Part shown: piece by piece, positions 1-7,487 of the stretch
How the letters are laid out: the number at the start of each line of letters is the position of its first letter
How positions within the stretch are numbered: the first letter of the stretch is position 1
NCBI GenBank assembly: GCA_027620015.1
Contig: JAQCGH010000013.1
Location: 1 to 47,240 of the forward strand
Direction of reading: 5' to 3'
Length of the DNA stretch: 47,240 nt
From: Cyanobacteriota bacterium
GTDB taxonomy: Bacteria; Cyanobacteriota; Cyanobacteriia; PCC-6307; Cyanobiaceae
Made by a program: the position numbers and the translations under genes
The notes under the pieces: model-generated
Told to the model about the DNA's origin: nothing
Seen by the model: only the letters and a program-made list of their open reading frames with translations
Databases searched by the model: none

Positions 1-1
1 G

Positions 2-553
2 GCGGCCCGAGGCTTCAGCTTCCGGCTCGAGGGGCCGCTCGACATGCGCATGAACCCGGAGCGCGGCCAGACGGCTGGGGAGCTGCTTGATCGTGCCGGT
101 GAGAGCGAGCTGGCCGATCTGATCTATGGCTACGGAGAGGAGCGCTTGTCGCGGAGGATCGCCCGCAAGATCAAGGAGCAGGGGCCCTGGGCCCAGCGCC
201 ACACCGCCGAGCTGGCCTACCTGGTGGCGGGTTGCTACCCACCGGCGGCGCGCCGCGGCCGCATCCATCCAGCCACACGCACCTTTCAGGCTCTGCGCAT
301 TGCCGTAAACGATGAGTTGGGGGTGTTGGACAAGCTGTTGCACAACGCCCCCGACTGGCTGGAGCCAGGCGGACTTATGGCTGTGATCAGTTTCCATTCC
401 CTTGAAGATCGGCGGGTGAAAACGGCCTTTCTGGCCGATGCTCGGCTGGAGCGGGTAACGCGCAAGGCGATTAAGGCCAGCCCGGAGGAGGCCGAAGCCA
501 ATCCGCGCAGCCGAAGCGCCCGACTGCGGGTGGCACAGCGGCGCAGTGAGTAG
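2..553 (+). CDS. rsmH: 16S rRNA (cytosine-1402-N4)-methyltransferase RsmH, 3' part
   Basis: This is the C-terminal 183 residues of RsmH (MraW), which methylates N4 of C1402 in 16S rRNA using S-adenosylmethionine. The reading frame is open from base 2, so the 5' part lies outside the window. The sequence shows the family hallmarks GPLDMRMNP near its start, then the helical insert with AELAYLVAG and [18 protein letters not shown], and the SAM-fold strand [17 protein letters not shown]. The tail is rich in Arg and Ser, as is usual. It ends in TAG just before a sharp drop in GC content, so it is the last gene of the native GC-rich segment on this side. Confidence 0.95.
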   Translation, partial: AARGFSFRLEGPLDMRMNPERGQTAGELLDRAGESELADLIYGYGEERLSRRIARKIKEQGPWAQRHTAELAYLVAGCYPPAARRGRIHPATRTFQALRIAVNDELGVLDKLLHNAPDWLEPGGLMAVISFHSLEDRRVKTAFLADARLERVTRKAIKASPEEAEANPRSRSARLRVAQRRSE

Positions 554-605
554 CTGGAGGATGAATAGATGCTATGTAAGGGCGTCTGAGGAATTCAATT
601 TGCCC

Positions 606-827
606 ATGCAAGAGAAACAAGCAAATTCGCTGGCGCTTGCAACATTCGTGATTGGATCCGTTATGGGGGGTGCACTCAATGCCACTCTTATGGGCAGTAT
701 TCAGTATGAAGCAGGTATTAACGAGATTTACCACTGCGCGCGAAGCTATCAATCCCAAGCGCTCTCGATGGATCAGCTCGAAGGATGTCGCGCAATTGCT
801 CGCAAGCTGCGCGATCCTGATAGGTAA
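606..827 (+). CDS. small hypothetical membrane protein
   Basis: This is a 73-residue ORF that I do not recognise. Residues about 8-30 are hydrophobic and Gly/Ala-rich and could form one membrane segment. The polar C-terminal half has two Cys (in YHCARSY and EGCRAI) and ends RKLRDPDR. The frame stays open upstream to base 546, but the GGAGG at 556-560 directly abuts the upstream ATG at 561 and cannot serve it. The ATG at 606 has GAGGA at 588-592, a rather long spacing. It lies at the start of the AT-rich island and converges with the PAP2 gene. It could be spurious, since there is no homology support, only an open frame and a plausible membrane segment. Confidence 0.4.
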   Translation: MQEKQANSLALATFVIGSVMGGALNATLMGSIQYEAGINEIYHCARSYQSQALSMDQLEGCRAIARKLRDPDR

Positions 828-859
828 AATATTGAATCTTTTATTGATTTAAAACGCTT

Positions 860-1534
860 TTAATTGCTTTTCCGATTGTGCTTCCATGATTCTCTTCTTA
901 ACCAAAGCCCTGCAAGATAGTTAGCAAAGCAGCCGACCAAGGCTCCAGCTGCTACATCGGTTGGGTAATGGGCGCCGCTGCTGATTCTTGTGAATCCGCA
1001 GCCAATCGCCATCCCCAGTGCGGGCCATCGCAGGGTTGGGAAGATCGTTATCAAGGCGAGACTTCCACCAAAAGCAACTGCGGCATGTGAGCTCGGCAGT
1101 CCTAGTCCACTTGATGACCAGGCTCGTTCGGAGAAGGCCCGGAATACATACACTTCTTGGTCAATCGGACGCTCTCTGCGAATAATCAGTTTCAAACATT
1201 CTGCAATAAGCCCTCCTAGGCCGGCGCTAAGACAGATCGATATGGCAGCAGTTTTTAATGATGCGCTCTCTCCCTTAATCCTAAGCTCTAAGGGAGATGC
1301 AGAATCTGACCGGGGGAATGCTATTGCCATAGAAATTGAAATCAATAACCATGTCCACATACTTCCGCCAATCCTGAAAAGATAATAAAGGTCTCCTTTT
1401 AGGACCCAGGCATTTGACTTGAAGAAAGAAAGGACCTTGAAATCGCTTAGGGCTATAATTATTCCAGCCAATAAGTAGGTAAATAGTATAGTTTTTCGTG
1501 GTATATGACCACGTAAAATACTTGTGAGGGCCAT
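860..1534 (-). CDS. PAP2-family membrane phosphatase
   Basis: This 224-residue polytopic membrane protein carries the complete type-2 phosphatidic acid phosphatase signature: K115-x6-RP (122-123), then PSSH (147-150, with Ser in place of the usual Gly), then R183-x5-H189-x3-D193. The family removes phosphate from lipid substrates such as phosphatidate, undecaprenyl diphosphate or lipid A (LpxE and LpxF are members). Active-site motifs normally face the periplasm. The gene is the last of a minus-strand trio after an ArnT-like glycosyltransferase, about 80 bases downstream of it. ATG at 1534 is the only good start. The substrate cannot be told from sequence; lipid A or a polyprenyl phosphate carrier fits the context. 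Confidence 0.85.
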   Translation of the reverse strand: MALTSILRGHIPRKTILFTYLLAGIIIALSDFKVLSFFKSNAWVLKGDLYYLFRIGGSMWTWLLISISMAIAFPRSDSASPLELRIKGESASLKTAAISICLSAGLGGLIAECLKLIIRRERPIDQEVYVFRAFSERAWSSSGLGLPSSHAAVAFGGSLALITIFPTLRWPALGMAIGCGFTRISSGAHYPTDVAAGALVGCFANYLAGLWLRRESWKHNRKSN

Positions 1535-1613
1535 TTTGATTAAATGAGAGGGTGTTGGTCGTGAGGGGGCGTGGATGGCGTATTTGACTACTGCTGCGGC
1601 TTCGGTCGACTAT

Positions 1614-3359
1614 TTAGCTAGAATTATTTTCTTTGATCCAATCACTTTTTAGGACTGAAAGATTGATAGTCTTCCCTTTGGAATAGTTAAATCCACTATA
1701 CGTACCAAGGATGTATATATTGCTGTAGGACGAAAGTTGCTCTCTTACTTTGCCTACGTCATTTGATTCAACTATTAAAATGGATGTAGGATGTTTTGCA
1801 GCGTGTTGAATTATCCCATGAAGATCAGTTAATGTTGTGTCTGTGCCCAGGTTGAAAACTAAGCTAGGTTCTTGGTATGAAGCAGCGGCGATGGGCAGTG
1901 TGCCAAAATCGTTGGAGTCAATAATTAATTTAATTTGTTTTGCAGGCCAAAGATTATTTAGGTTTGGCAGAAAAGCTTCAAAAATAAGCCCAAAAACAAC
2001 GACCGCAGACAAAGCTGAAGTATATAGCTGTCCTTTGGAGGTCTTGATTGTCTTTAATGCCAACAAGCTGAAGATGCAACCCAGGGCTATTAGGAGTGCG
2101 GCAACGGTTATGCTGCCACTAGCCCAAATGCTTAGTAGGGGTACCCCAATAGCGAGAGCTAAGCCTGAAGCTATCCAGGCAAACATCCCAATTCTTTGGG
2201 GCCATTTAGATAGCCTAAGCAAAGGACCATCTTGAAGTCGATCGGGTTGAAAGATGCCAATGCCTGCCAGAAGGCATAGAGGTGGGATTAGTGGTAATAC
2301 ATAGTGAGGCAGTTTTGTGGGTACTAATTCAAATACAATCCAAGCTGGCACGAGCCAACCGCACAGAAATTGTGTTGTACGACTAAGTGTTTCTGAAGTT
2401 CTCCGTAGTCCTTCCCAAGCCTTGGGAAGCAATAGCCAGGAAGTAGGCCAAAGCAAAAATGGTGTGATTAACAGATATGTTCCTGGTGGGGCACCATGGC
2501 TTTCCTGGCCACTGACAATTTTGCGCAAAAAGTCCTGTTGGATAGAATCTCGTAGAAATTGCCCTTCGCTAAGTGCCTGAATGCTGAAAAGCCATGGGCC
2601 AATTAATATTAAAGGCAGTAGTAGCCAGGGCCACGGTTGTATTTTTATTACTGTTGAGATGCTGCGATCTTTCCAGCAGATCCATGCCAAGGTGAGTAAG
2701 GCAAGAACTGGAGCGACCGGCCCTTTGATCAATAATGCAACACCGAGACCGAGCCAAAAGAACAGGCGTGCGCGCAGAAGCTCATGATCCTTAGGAAAAC
2801 AATAAATTTGAGCAAGGCCTGCCTGCATGGCAACTATGGCAGCTAGTTGCATTGCATCAGTTTTTGCAAGATGAGCCTCAACTCCGATTAAAAGGCTGCA
2901 TGCCAGTAGAACCGCAGAACAAAATGACTGGAGATTGCCGACTATTTTTCTAAATCCCAAATAGAGAAACAAAACAGCGCTTGTTGCTCCAATTGTGGAG
3001 GGCAATCGATAGGGGCTGCGCTCAGTGGGGGCTATTCCTATTTGTTTGGCTATTCTGCTGAAAGTTGCTTGCAGCCAATAAATGCCCACAGGCTTTTTGT
3101 ATCTTGGTTTATCTTGAAAGCTAATATTGACTAGGTTTCCAGTTGCCACCATTTGCTTTGTTGCTTGCATGTATCGGGATTCATCTCGATCTGTGGCTGG
3201 TAGGCTTGAGATGCCTGGAAGGTATAGAAATAAACACAGTAAAGCCAGCAACAATGTCGCGGTAATCTCATCAGTCTGGATTTTGACCCTGATCCAGTTG
3301 TGAAATTTTTGACATAAAATCTTCATCTGTGTTGCCGGCTTATTTGCCTCGGACGGCAT
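1614..3359 (-). CDS. ArnT-like glycosyltransferase (GT83/PMT superfamily)
   Basis: This large integral membrane protein (581 residues from ATG 3359) has about a dozen hydrophobic segments. The first periplasmic loop carries the family core TDRDESRYMQATKQMV followed by KPVGIYWLQATF, matching the DExRY and KPPLYYW-type motifs of ArnT and RgtD-like enzymes. Such enzymes move a sugar from a polyprenyl-phosphate donor to lipid A or LPS core on the periplasmic side. A soluble domain follows from about residue 480. Starts at ATG 3359 (overlapping the upstream PAP2 gene by 20 bases) and ATG 3326 (13 bases after its stop) are both possible; neither has a clear ribosome-binding site. The sugar and acceptor are unknown. 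Two flanking PAP2 phosphatases suggest a shared lipid pathway. Confidence 0.85.
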   Translation of the reverse strand: MPSEANKPATQMKILCQKFHNWIRVKIQTDEITATLLLALLCLFLYLPGISSLPATDRDESRYMQATKQMVATGNLVNISFQDKPRYKKPVGIYWLQATFSRIAKQIGIAPTERSPYRLPSTIGATSAVLFLYLGFRKIVGNLQSFCSAVLLACSLLIGVEAHLAKTDAMQLAAIVAMQAGLAQIYCFPKDHELLRARLFFWLGLGVALLIKGPVAPVLALLTLAWICWKDRSISTVIKIQPWPWLLLPLILIGPWLFSIQALSEGQFLRDSIQQDFLRKIVSGQESHGAPPGTYLLITPFLLWPTSWLLLPKAWEGLRRTSETLSRTTQFLCGWLVPAWIVFELVPTKLPHYVLPLIPPLCLLAGIGIFQPDRLQDGPLLRLSKWPQRIGMFAWIASGLALAIGVPLLSIWASGSITVAALLIALGCIFSLLALKTIKTSKGQLYTSALSAVVVFGLIFEAFLPNLNNLWPAKQIKLIIDSNDFGTLPIAAASYQEPSLVFNLGTDTTLTDLHGIIQHAAKHPTSILIVESNDVGKVREQLSSYSNIYILGTYSGFNYSKGKTINLSVLKSDWIKENNSS

Positions 3360-4068
3360 GATTGGGTTTGGGTGCAAAAACTGCCGCCCCCGCTATTCCT
3401 ATTGCGGCACCTATGCAAATATCGCTCAGGAAATGAGATAGGCTGTTTATTCTCTGAAATGATGCAAGTATCGCAAGGGCTATGAATACTGATCTTCCTC
3501 TTGGGTAAAACCAGCAGAGTGAAACTGCAAGGCCTGCCGCTACTGCCGCATGCCCTGAGGGAAAGCTCATTAGGGCCGATCTGCTAACGGAATCAGATTT
3601 GAGTAATTCTTGACCGAAAGTGTCGAGAAAGCTGGTTTGTAGATTAAGCAGTGCTGAATGGGGCCTTACGCGGTTTATCGTTAACTTTAGAAGGTCAACT
3701 ATTAATGCCCCAAGGTAGCTTCCGGCGATTAGTTGGGAGGCAATTAATCGGTCCCTTTTTTTGCGCCAGTTGATTCGCTTTATCGCTAGCGCCGCAATGA
3801 GAATCATTGCGGCACCAGTGCCGTGGCCTCCTATTTCTGCAAGGCGGAGGATATTGCTAATCTCTTTCGGGAGCGGATGCGTTGAGGTAAACAGGGCAAT
3901 TGGTACGTCAATCGTGAATGCCAAAAGTCCAACGCATATCAGTAGAACGCTGAGCCTTGCTGCTTGTTGACGCAGAAGTGATGAATTAAGGGGAAGTGCC
4001 CTAGGGCTTATTATTAAATAAAAAAAATATTGCGCTTGTGCTTTTAGAGTGCTGGCAATCGGAGGCAC
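3340..4068 (-). CDS. second PAP2-family membrane phosphatase
   Basis: This 242-residue membrane protein has the canonical PAP2 motifs K128-x6-RP (135-136), PSGH (170-173) and R206-x5-H212-x3-D216, all catalytic residues present. It differs clearly from the other PAP2 protein of the island, so the pair is not a recent tandem duplication. It is the first gene of the trio, and its 3' end abuts or overlaps the transferase start, indicating co-transcription. The start is a GTG (4068) without an obvious Shine-Dalgarno; no upstream ATG is in frame nearby. Possible roles are LpxE/LpxF-like lipid A dephosphorylation, recycling of undecaprenyl diphosphate, or phosphatidylglycerophosphate dephosphorylation. 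Confidence 0.85.
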   Translation of the reverse strand: MPPIASTLKAQAQYFFYLIISPRALPLNSSLLRQQAARLSVLLICVGLLAFTIDVPIALFTSTHPLPKEISNILRLAEIGGHGTGAAMILIAALAIKRINWRKKRDRLIASQLIAGSYLGALIVDLLKLTINRVRPHSALLNLQTSFLDTFGQELLKSDSVSRSALMSFPSGHAAVAAGLAVSLCWFYPRGRSVFIALAILASFQRINSLSHFLSDICIGAAIGIAGAAVFAPKPNHAVRGK

Positions 4069-4117
4069 CGATGGATCTATAATTAACCCTTATTATGGTC
4101 GCAGGGGTTTAGTCGGG

Positions 4118-4137
4118 ATTGTGCTGTTGAGCACAAT
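4118..4137. repeat. perfect 8-bp hairpin in the island boundary gap
   Basis: ATTGTGCT (4118-4125), loop GTTG, AGCACAAT (4130-4137) is an exact inverted repeat. It lies in the 143-base gap between the GTG of the PAP2 gene and the end of the membrane protein gene at 4212. It could be a regulatory hairpin in the leader of the PAP2-GT83-PAP2 operon or an operator for a dimeric regulator. Apart from this and the adjacent terminator I see nothing else in the gap. Confidence 0.5.
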
Positions 4138-4170
4138 AGACTTCTTTTAATCTACCCCTAAGGTTGCCTT

Positions 4171-4193
4171 AAAATTGAGTGCTCGATGCACTC
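4171..4193 (-). terminator. probable Rho-independent terminator of the 4212-4979 gene
   Basis: Read on the minus strand, GAGTGC (4193-4188), loop ATCGA, GCACTC (4182-4177) forms a 6-bp stem followed at once by AATTTT. It lies 18 bases after the stop of the upstream membrane protein gene. It would isolate the island operon from readthrough. The U-tract is short, so efficiency may be modest. Confidence 0.5.
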
Positions 4194-4211
4194 TTGCTGA
4201 ATTTTTAAATG

Positions 4212-4979
4212 TCAGCCGATCAGGCCGGTGCGGTCTTCGGCGCTAAACAGCTGTCGGAAGGCGGCAGTAGAGATGCACAGCACCAGCGGCACTACCACCA
4301 GTAGACCGCCGTAGCTGAACAGGGCCCCAATGACGTGGATCACGCCCTCAATTATTGCGAGCCACAGCACCATCCACCAGCTGGGATTCACCACGTTTAA
4401 GCCTGAACCAATAGTGTTTAAGGGATTGGCGGTGCCCAGCAGCGACACCTGGATCAGGAACTTCTGGGTGACAAGCAGCCAGATGTAAAAGATCGCCACC
4501 ACGATCATTGGGATCACGCTGAGAGCTTCGTTGAGCCTGCCTAGACCTGCCCATATCAGGGTGGCGATGGCCCCGGCTACAGCTATGACGACCACGAGGA
4601 GGATGCCTGAACCAAGCAAGCGGACGCTGGCGGGACGGTCCCAGCGGGTGAAGTCTGCGAAGCAGGGCTTGCGGCCCTCCAGGCTCAGCCAGGCGCCGCG
4701 GGTCAGGCCGACCACGGTCCACAGGGCCACAATCACGTAGCCGATAACGCCCACTATGAAGGCAGCCCAGGCGCCGGTGGGGTGTACTGCCATCGCCTCA
4801 TCAATCTTGGCCAGGCGGCCGGCACCTACGGCCGCCAGGGCTGCGAAGGGCAGCAGGATTAGGGCGGAGAGGGCCTGAAAAAGTAGAAAAGACCATGGGG
4901 CTCGGCAAAAAGCACCCCAGCCATCTTCCACGGCCTGGAGCACGCGCAGGCTGTTATCGCTGGAGGGGGTAAGGGCCAT
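4212..4979 (-). CDS. conserved-type multi-pass membrane protein, function unknown
   Basis: This 255-residue protein starts at ATG 4979 (MALTPSSDNS); the frame also opens with a TTG two codons upstream. After a short polar N-terminus with VEDGWGAFCRAPW it has about six hydrophobic segments (roughly residues 33-55, 75-100, 125-155, 158-180, 200-225 and 225-245) and ends with a polar QLFSAEDRTGLIG tail. The layout resembles small bacterial integral membrane proteins of the DUF/BPSS1780 type, with paired Gly/Ala-rich helices and one loop containing a charged RWDRPASVRLLGSG stretch. No catalytic motif is visible. It is GC-rich like the rest of the genome, so it marks the right border of the island. 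It is oriented like the cysteine desulfurase gene upstream but separated by about 90 bases. Confidence 0.7.
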   Translation of the reverse strand: MALTPSSDNSLRVLQAVEDGWGAFCRAPWSFLLFQALSALILLPFAALAAVGAGRLAKIDEAMAVHPTGAWAAFIVGVIGYVIVALWTVVGLTRGAWLSLEGRKPCFADFTRWDRPASVRLLGSGILLVVVIAVAGAIATLIWAGLGRLNEALSVIPMIVVAIFYIWLLVTQKFLIQVSLLGTANPLNTIGSGLNVVNPSWWMVLWLAIIEGVIHVIGALFSYGGLLVVVPLVLCISTAAFRQLFSAEDRTGLIG

Positions 4980-5070
4980 GATCAAGGGCAGTTGTGCCGG
5001 ACAGTAGCGATGGAGACATCAGTGCCCATTCAAGTTGTGAAGCTTTGAATTACTGAGCTGGTCTTTGCCC

Positions 5071-6204
5071 TCAGCGCAATTCCCGCACGGCGGCACCTAC
5101 CGCCGCTGTGGCCAGGGTGATCTCTTCGGCACCGCTGCTTCGTCCCAGTCCGAAGCGAATCGAAGCGGCGGCCTCGGCGCGGCTTCGGCCTAGGGCCGCC
5201 AGCACATGCGAAGGGGAGCCCTGGCTGCAAGCCGAGCCGCTGCTCACGGCCAGTTGGCTGCGTAGGAGTCTGTGAAGTTGGTTGCCATCTACGCCCTTCA
5301 CCGTCACGTTCAGGTTGTGGGCCAGCCGCGGGGCGCCTGCGCCATTTAGCTCCACTCCCCCCAGCTTGCGCAGGTCCTCCCAGAGCTGGTCTCGTAGGCC
5401 ACCCAGTCGCCCAGTCCGCTCCTCCCGATCAGCCTCAGCCCCCAGCAGTGCTTCGCCCAGCCCCACCACCAGGGGCACCGGCAGAGTGCCGGCCCGGCGG
5501 CCGTCTTGCTGGACGCCACCGTGGAGCTGGGCAGCGAGCTGGAGCCTCGGACGCACCAGCAGGGCCCCTACCCCCTTGGGTCCATAGAACTTGTGGCCAC
5601 TGAGGCTGAGCAGGTCAATGCCCATGGCATTCATGGCAAGGGGGATGTGGCCGGCTGCCTGGGCCGCGTCCACATGCAGCAGCACTCCCCATCGCTGGCA
5701 GAGGGCGGCGATGGCGGCCAAGGGCTGAAGTACGCCTATTTCGTTGTTGGCGGCCATCACGCTCAGCAGCAGCACGTCGTCGCCGAGAGCTGCCTCAAGC
5801 TGGGCTAGATCCACTAGGCCATCTGGCTGGATGGGCACCAGGCTCACCGGGAACCCATGGCGTCCCAGATAGGCCAAGGGATCGAGCACGGCCCGGTGTT
5901 CGCTCACCAAGCTCACCAGCCTTCGCCTGGGTTTGCCAGCTGCCATGGCTGCTTCGCACACTCCCTTTATGGCCAGGTTGTTGGCTTCGGTGGCGCCGCT
6001 GGTGAAGATCACGGTTTCGGCGCTGCTGCCGAGTACTCGGGCTAGCTGGTCTCGGGCCCGCTCCACGGCGGCGGCAGCTTCCAGTGCTGGGCGATAGAGG
6101 CGGCTGGCTGGATTGGCGCAGTGCTCGCTCCACCAGGGCGCCATCGCCGCCACCACTGCCGGATCGCATGGAGTGGTGGCATGGTGGTCGAGGTAGGCGA
6201 GCAT
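5071..6204 (-). CDS. cysteine desulfurase (NifS/IscS-like, class V aminotransferase fold)
   Basis: This 377-residue PLP enzyme releases sulfur from L-cysteine as a persulfide for Fe-S cluster and thio-cofactor assembly. The N-terminus YLDHHATTPCDP is the classic NifS/IscS start. TSGATEANNLAIKG binds the PLP phosphate, a DAAQAAGH segment precedes SGHKFYGPKGVGAL with the Schiff-base Lys, and SSGSACSQGSPSH near residue 325 carries the persulfide Cys. I chose ATG 6204; an ATG at 6225 would add seven residues and overlap the divergent gene. The longer open frame upstream has no family similarity. The start is back to back with that of an exported protein, leaving almost no intergenic space. Confidence 0.93.
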   Translation of the reverse strand: MLAYLDHHATTPCDPAVVAAMAPWWSEHCANPASRLYRPALEAAAAVERARDQLARVLGSSAETVIFTSGATEANNLAIKGVCEAAMAAGKPRRRLVSLVSEHRAVLDPLAYLGRHGFPVSLVPIQPDGLVDLAQLEAALGDDVLLLSVMAANNEIGVLQPLAAIAALCQRWGVLLHVDAAQAAGHIPLAMNAMGIDLLSLSGHKFYGPKGVGALLVRPRLQLAAQLHGGVQQDGRRAGTLPVPLVVGLGEALLGAEADREERTGRLGGLRDQLWEDLRKLGGVELNGAGAPRLAHNLNVTVKGVDGNQLHRLLRSQLAVSSGSACSQGSPSHVLAALGRSRAEAAASIRFGLGRSSGAEEITLATAAVGAAVRELR

Positions 6205-6223
6205 GGGGTGCTTGCAAGCTTCC

Positions 6224-6724
6224 ATGTTGCCAACCAGAACCCTATTGCTGGCGCTTCTTGCATCACTGCTAGCGCCACCCTGCTGGGCCGAGGGTGGCGG
6301 GGTGCGGCCCCAGGATGTCCGGCCGCCGGGACTGCTGCTGCTGCAGGAGCGCCCTGGTCTGGGCGGCAAGCAGGCGATTGGCATTTATGGGGCCGTTGCC
6401 GATACCGAGACACCTGGCCTGTGGCGCATCAAACTTTGGGATGAGCAGCCCAACGACGTCAAGGTGCGCAGCGAAACGATCCGCTGCACGCCTTCAGCGC
6501 CGATGAGGGTCACCAGCGATGGCGCCAACTTCTTCGTCCGTGAACTAAACCCCGGCGGAGAGATCACGATCGCCAATCGCATCGACCACCTGGTGTGGTG
6601 GGCCACCTGCTTCTCGGAGCAAGCCGGTAAGGATCCAGCTGGTTTGGGCGCCTTGGCCCGCCAGCTCGGCTACAGCGGCAGCTTGCGGGAATCCGAGCAG
6701 ATCGTGCCTGGACGCCCCCGCTGA
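6224..6724 (+). CDS. small exported protein, function unknown
   Basis: This 166-residue protein has a textbook signal peptide: MLPTR, then a Leu/Ala-rich core (TLLLALLASLLA), then PPCWA followed by EG as the likely cleavage site. A lipobox is not evident. The mature part is small and soluble, with one motif-like stretch (GIYGAVADTETPGLWRIKLWDEQ) and two Cys (in TIRCTPS and WWATCFSEQ) that could form a disulfide in the periplasm or lumen. An ATG at 6203 would add seven residues but overlap the cysteine desulfurase start. I do not recognise the family. It is followed 34 bases later by a response regulator on the same strand, possibly co-transcribed. Confidence 0.7.
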   Translation: MLPTRTLLLALLASLLAPPCWAEGGGVRPQDVRPPGLLLLQERPGLGGKQAIGIYGAVADTETPGLWRIKLWDEQPNDVKVRSETIRCTPSAPMRVTSDGANFFVRELNPGGEITIANRIDHLVWWATCFSEQAGKDPAGLGALARQLGYSGSLRESEQIVPGRPR

Positions 6725-6758
6725 ACGCCTGCAGACTGACATCTGCAAAGTGGCCGCT

Positions 6759-7487
6759 ATGAACCAAGAGCTCACCCCGGCCCAGGAACCAGAGGTAACG
6801 CCTGTGCGCTTGCTGCTGGTCGACGATGAACCCGGCCTGCGAACGGCTGTAAAGGCCTATTTGGAAGATGAGGGCTTCGCGGTGACTACCGCCAATGACG
6901 GCGAAGAGGGCTGGACCGTGGCCCAGGAGATGCTGCCCGATGTAATCCTTAGCGACGTGATGATGCCCCGCCTCGATGGCTATGGGCTGCTCCAGAAGTT
7001 GCGCGCTGATGAGCGGCTCGGCGGCACTCCGGTGATTTTCCTCACCGCCAAGGGCATGACGGCTGATCGCGTCACAGGCTTCCAGGCCGGCTGCGACGAC
7101 TACATCCCTAAACCCTTCGATCCCGATGAGTTGGTGGCCCGGGTCAACAACGTCGTCAAGCGCCAGCAGCGCCTGCTGGCGGAGGCGGCCCGCTTCGCCG
7201 ATGCCGACATCGGCCAGTTGTCTAAGCAGATCACCGAAATCCGTTCCCTACTCGCTACCGGTGGCACCAAAAAGCAAACCACCTCAACCGAGCATGTATT
7301 CACCCCACGGGAGGCCAGTGTGTTGCAGCTGGTGGCTGAGGGGATGATGAATAAAGAGATCGCCCGGCGCCTGGAAACCTCGATCCGCAATGTCGAGAAA
7401 TACGTCAGCCGGCTATTCATCAAAACCGGCACCGCCAGCCGCACTGAACTGGTGCGCTATGCCCTTGAGCACGGGCTTGTTGACTGA
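6759..7487 (+). CDS. LuxR/NarL-family two-component response regulator (Ycf29-like)
   Basis: This 242-residue regulator has a receiver domain at about residues 15-130: LLLVDDEPGLR with the acidic pair, VILSDVMMPRLDGYG with the phospho-accepting Asp, VIFLTAKG, and DDYIPKPF with the conserved Lys. A linker follows, then a C-terminal LuxR helix-turn-helix (FTPREASVLQLVAEGMMNKEIARRL and RNVEKYVSRLFIKTG). The architecture resembles the cyanobacterial/plastid Ycf29-type regulators, but this is a tentative match. ATG 6759 is preferred over the GTG three codons upstream. Its 3' end overlaps the RluA-family gene by 29 bases, so the two are likely co-transcribed. No cognate kinase is in the window. Confidence 0.88.
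   Translation: MNQELTPAQEPEVTPVRLLLVDDEPGLRTAVKAYLEDEGFAVTTANDGEEGWTVAQEMLPDVILSDVMMPRLDGYGLLQKLRADERLGGTPVIFLTAKGMTADRVTGFQAGCDDYIPKPFDPDELVARVNNVVKRQQRLLAEAARFADADIGQLSKQITEIRSLLATGGTKKQTTSTEHVFTPREASVLQLVAEGMMNKEIARRLETSIRNVEKYVSRLFIKTGTASRTELVRYALEHGLVD

Larger units (their letters stand above)
554..4211. other. AT-rich island between rsmH and a GC-rich block
   Basis: Base composition changes abruptly after rsmH and returns to normal at about 4212. For example, bases 1921-1980 contain only 16 G/C of 60, whereas bases 11761-11820 contain 38 of 60. The three large genes inside (two PAP2 phosphatases and one ArnT-like transferase) also use AT-ending codons freely, unlike their neighbours. 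This suggests recent transfer or a variable surface-lipid locus. I see no integrase, tRNA gene or direct repeat at its ends, so the mechanism of insertion is not visible. Confidence 0.7.

Noticed and set aside
860-4068. Idea that the island is a prophage remnant or transposon
   Set aside because: No phage structural gene, integrase, transposase, terminal repeats or tRNA end was seen; all three large genes have intact enzyme motifs.
4171-4193. Possible CIRCE element (GAGTGC...GCACTC), given hrcA in the window
   Set aside because: CIRCE is TTAGCACTC-N9-GAGTGCTAA. Here the arms are in the opposite order (GAGTGC first) and the loop is 5 bases, so it is better read as a terminator hairpin.
5030-5230. 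Short minus-strand frame overlapping the cysteine desulfurase end
   Set aside because: Arg/Gly-rich translation without any motif; a shadow of the real gene in another frame.
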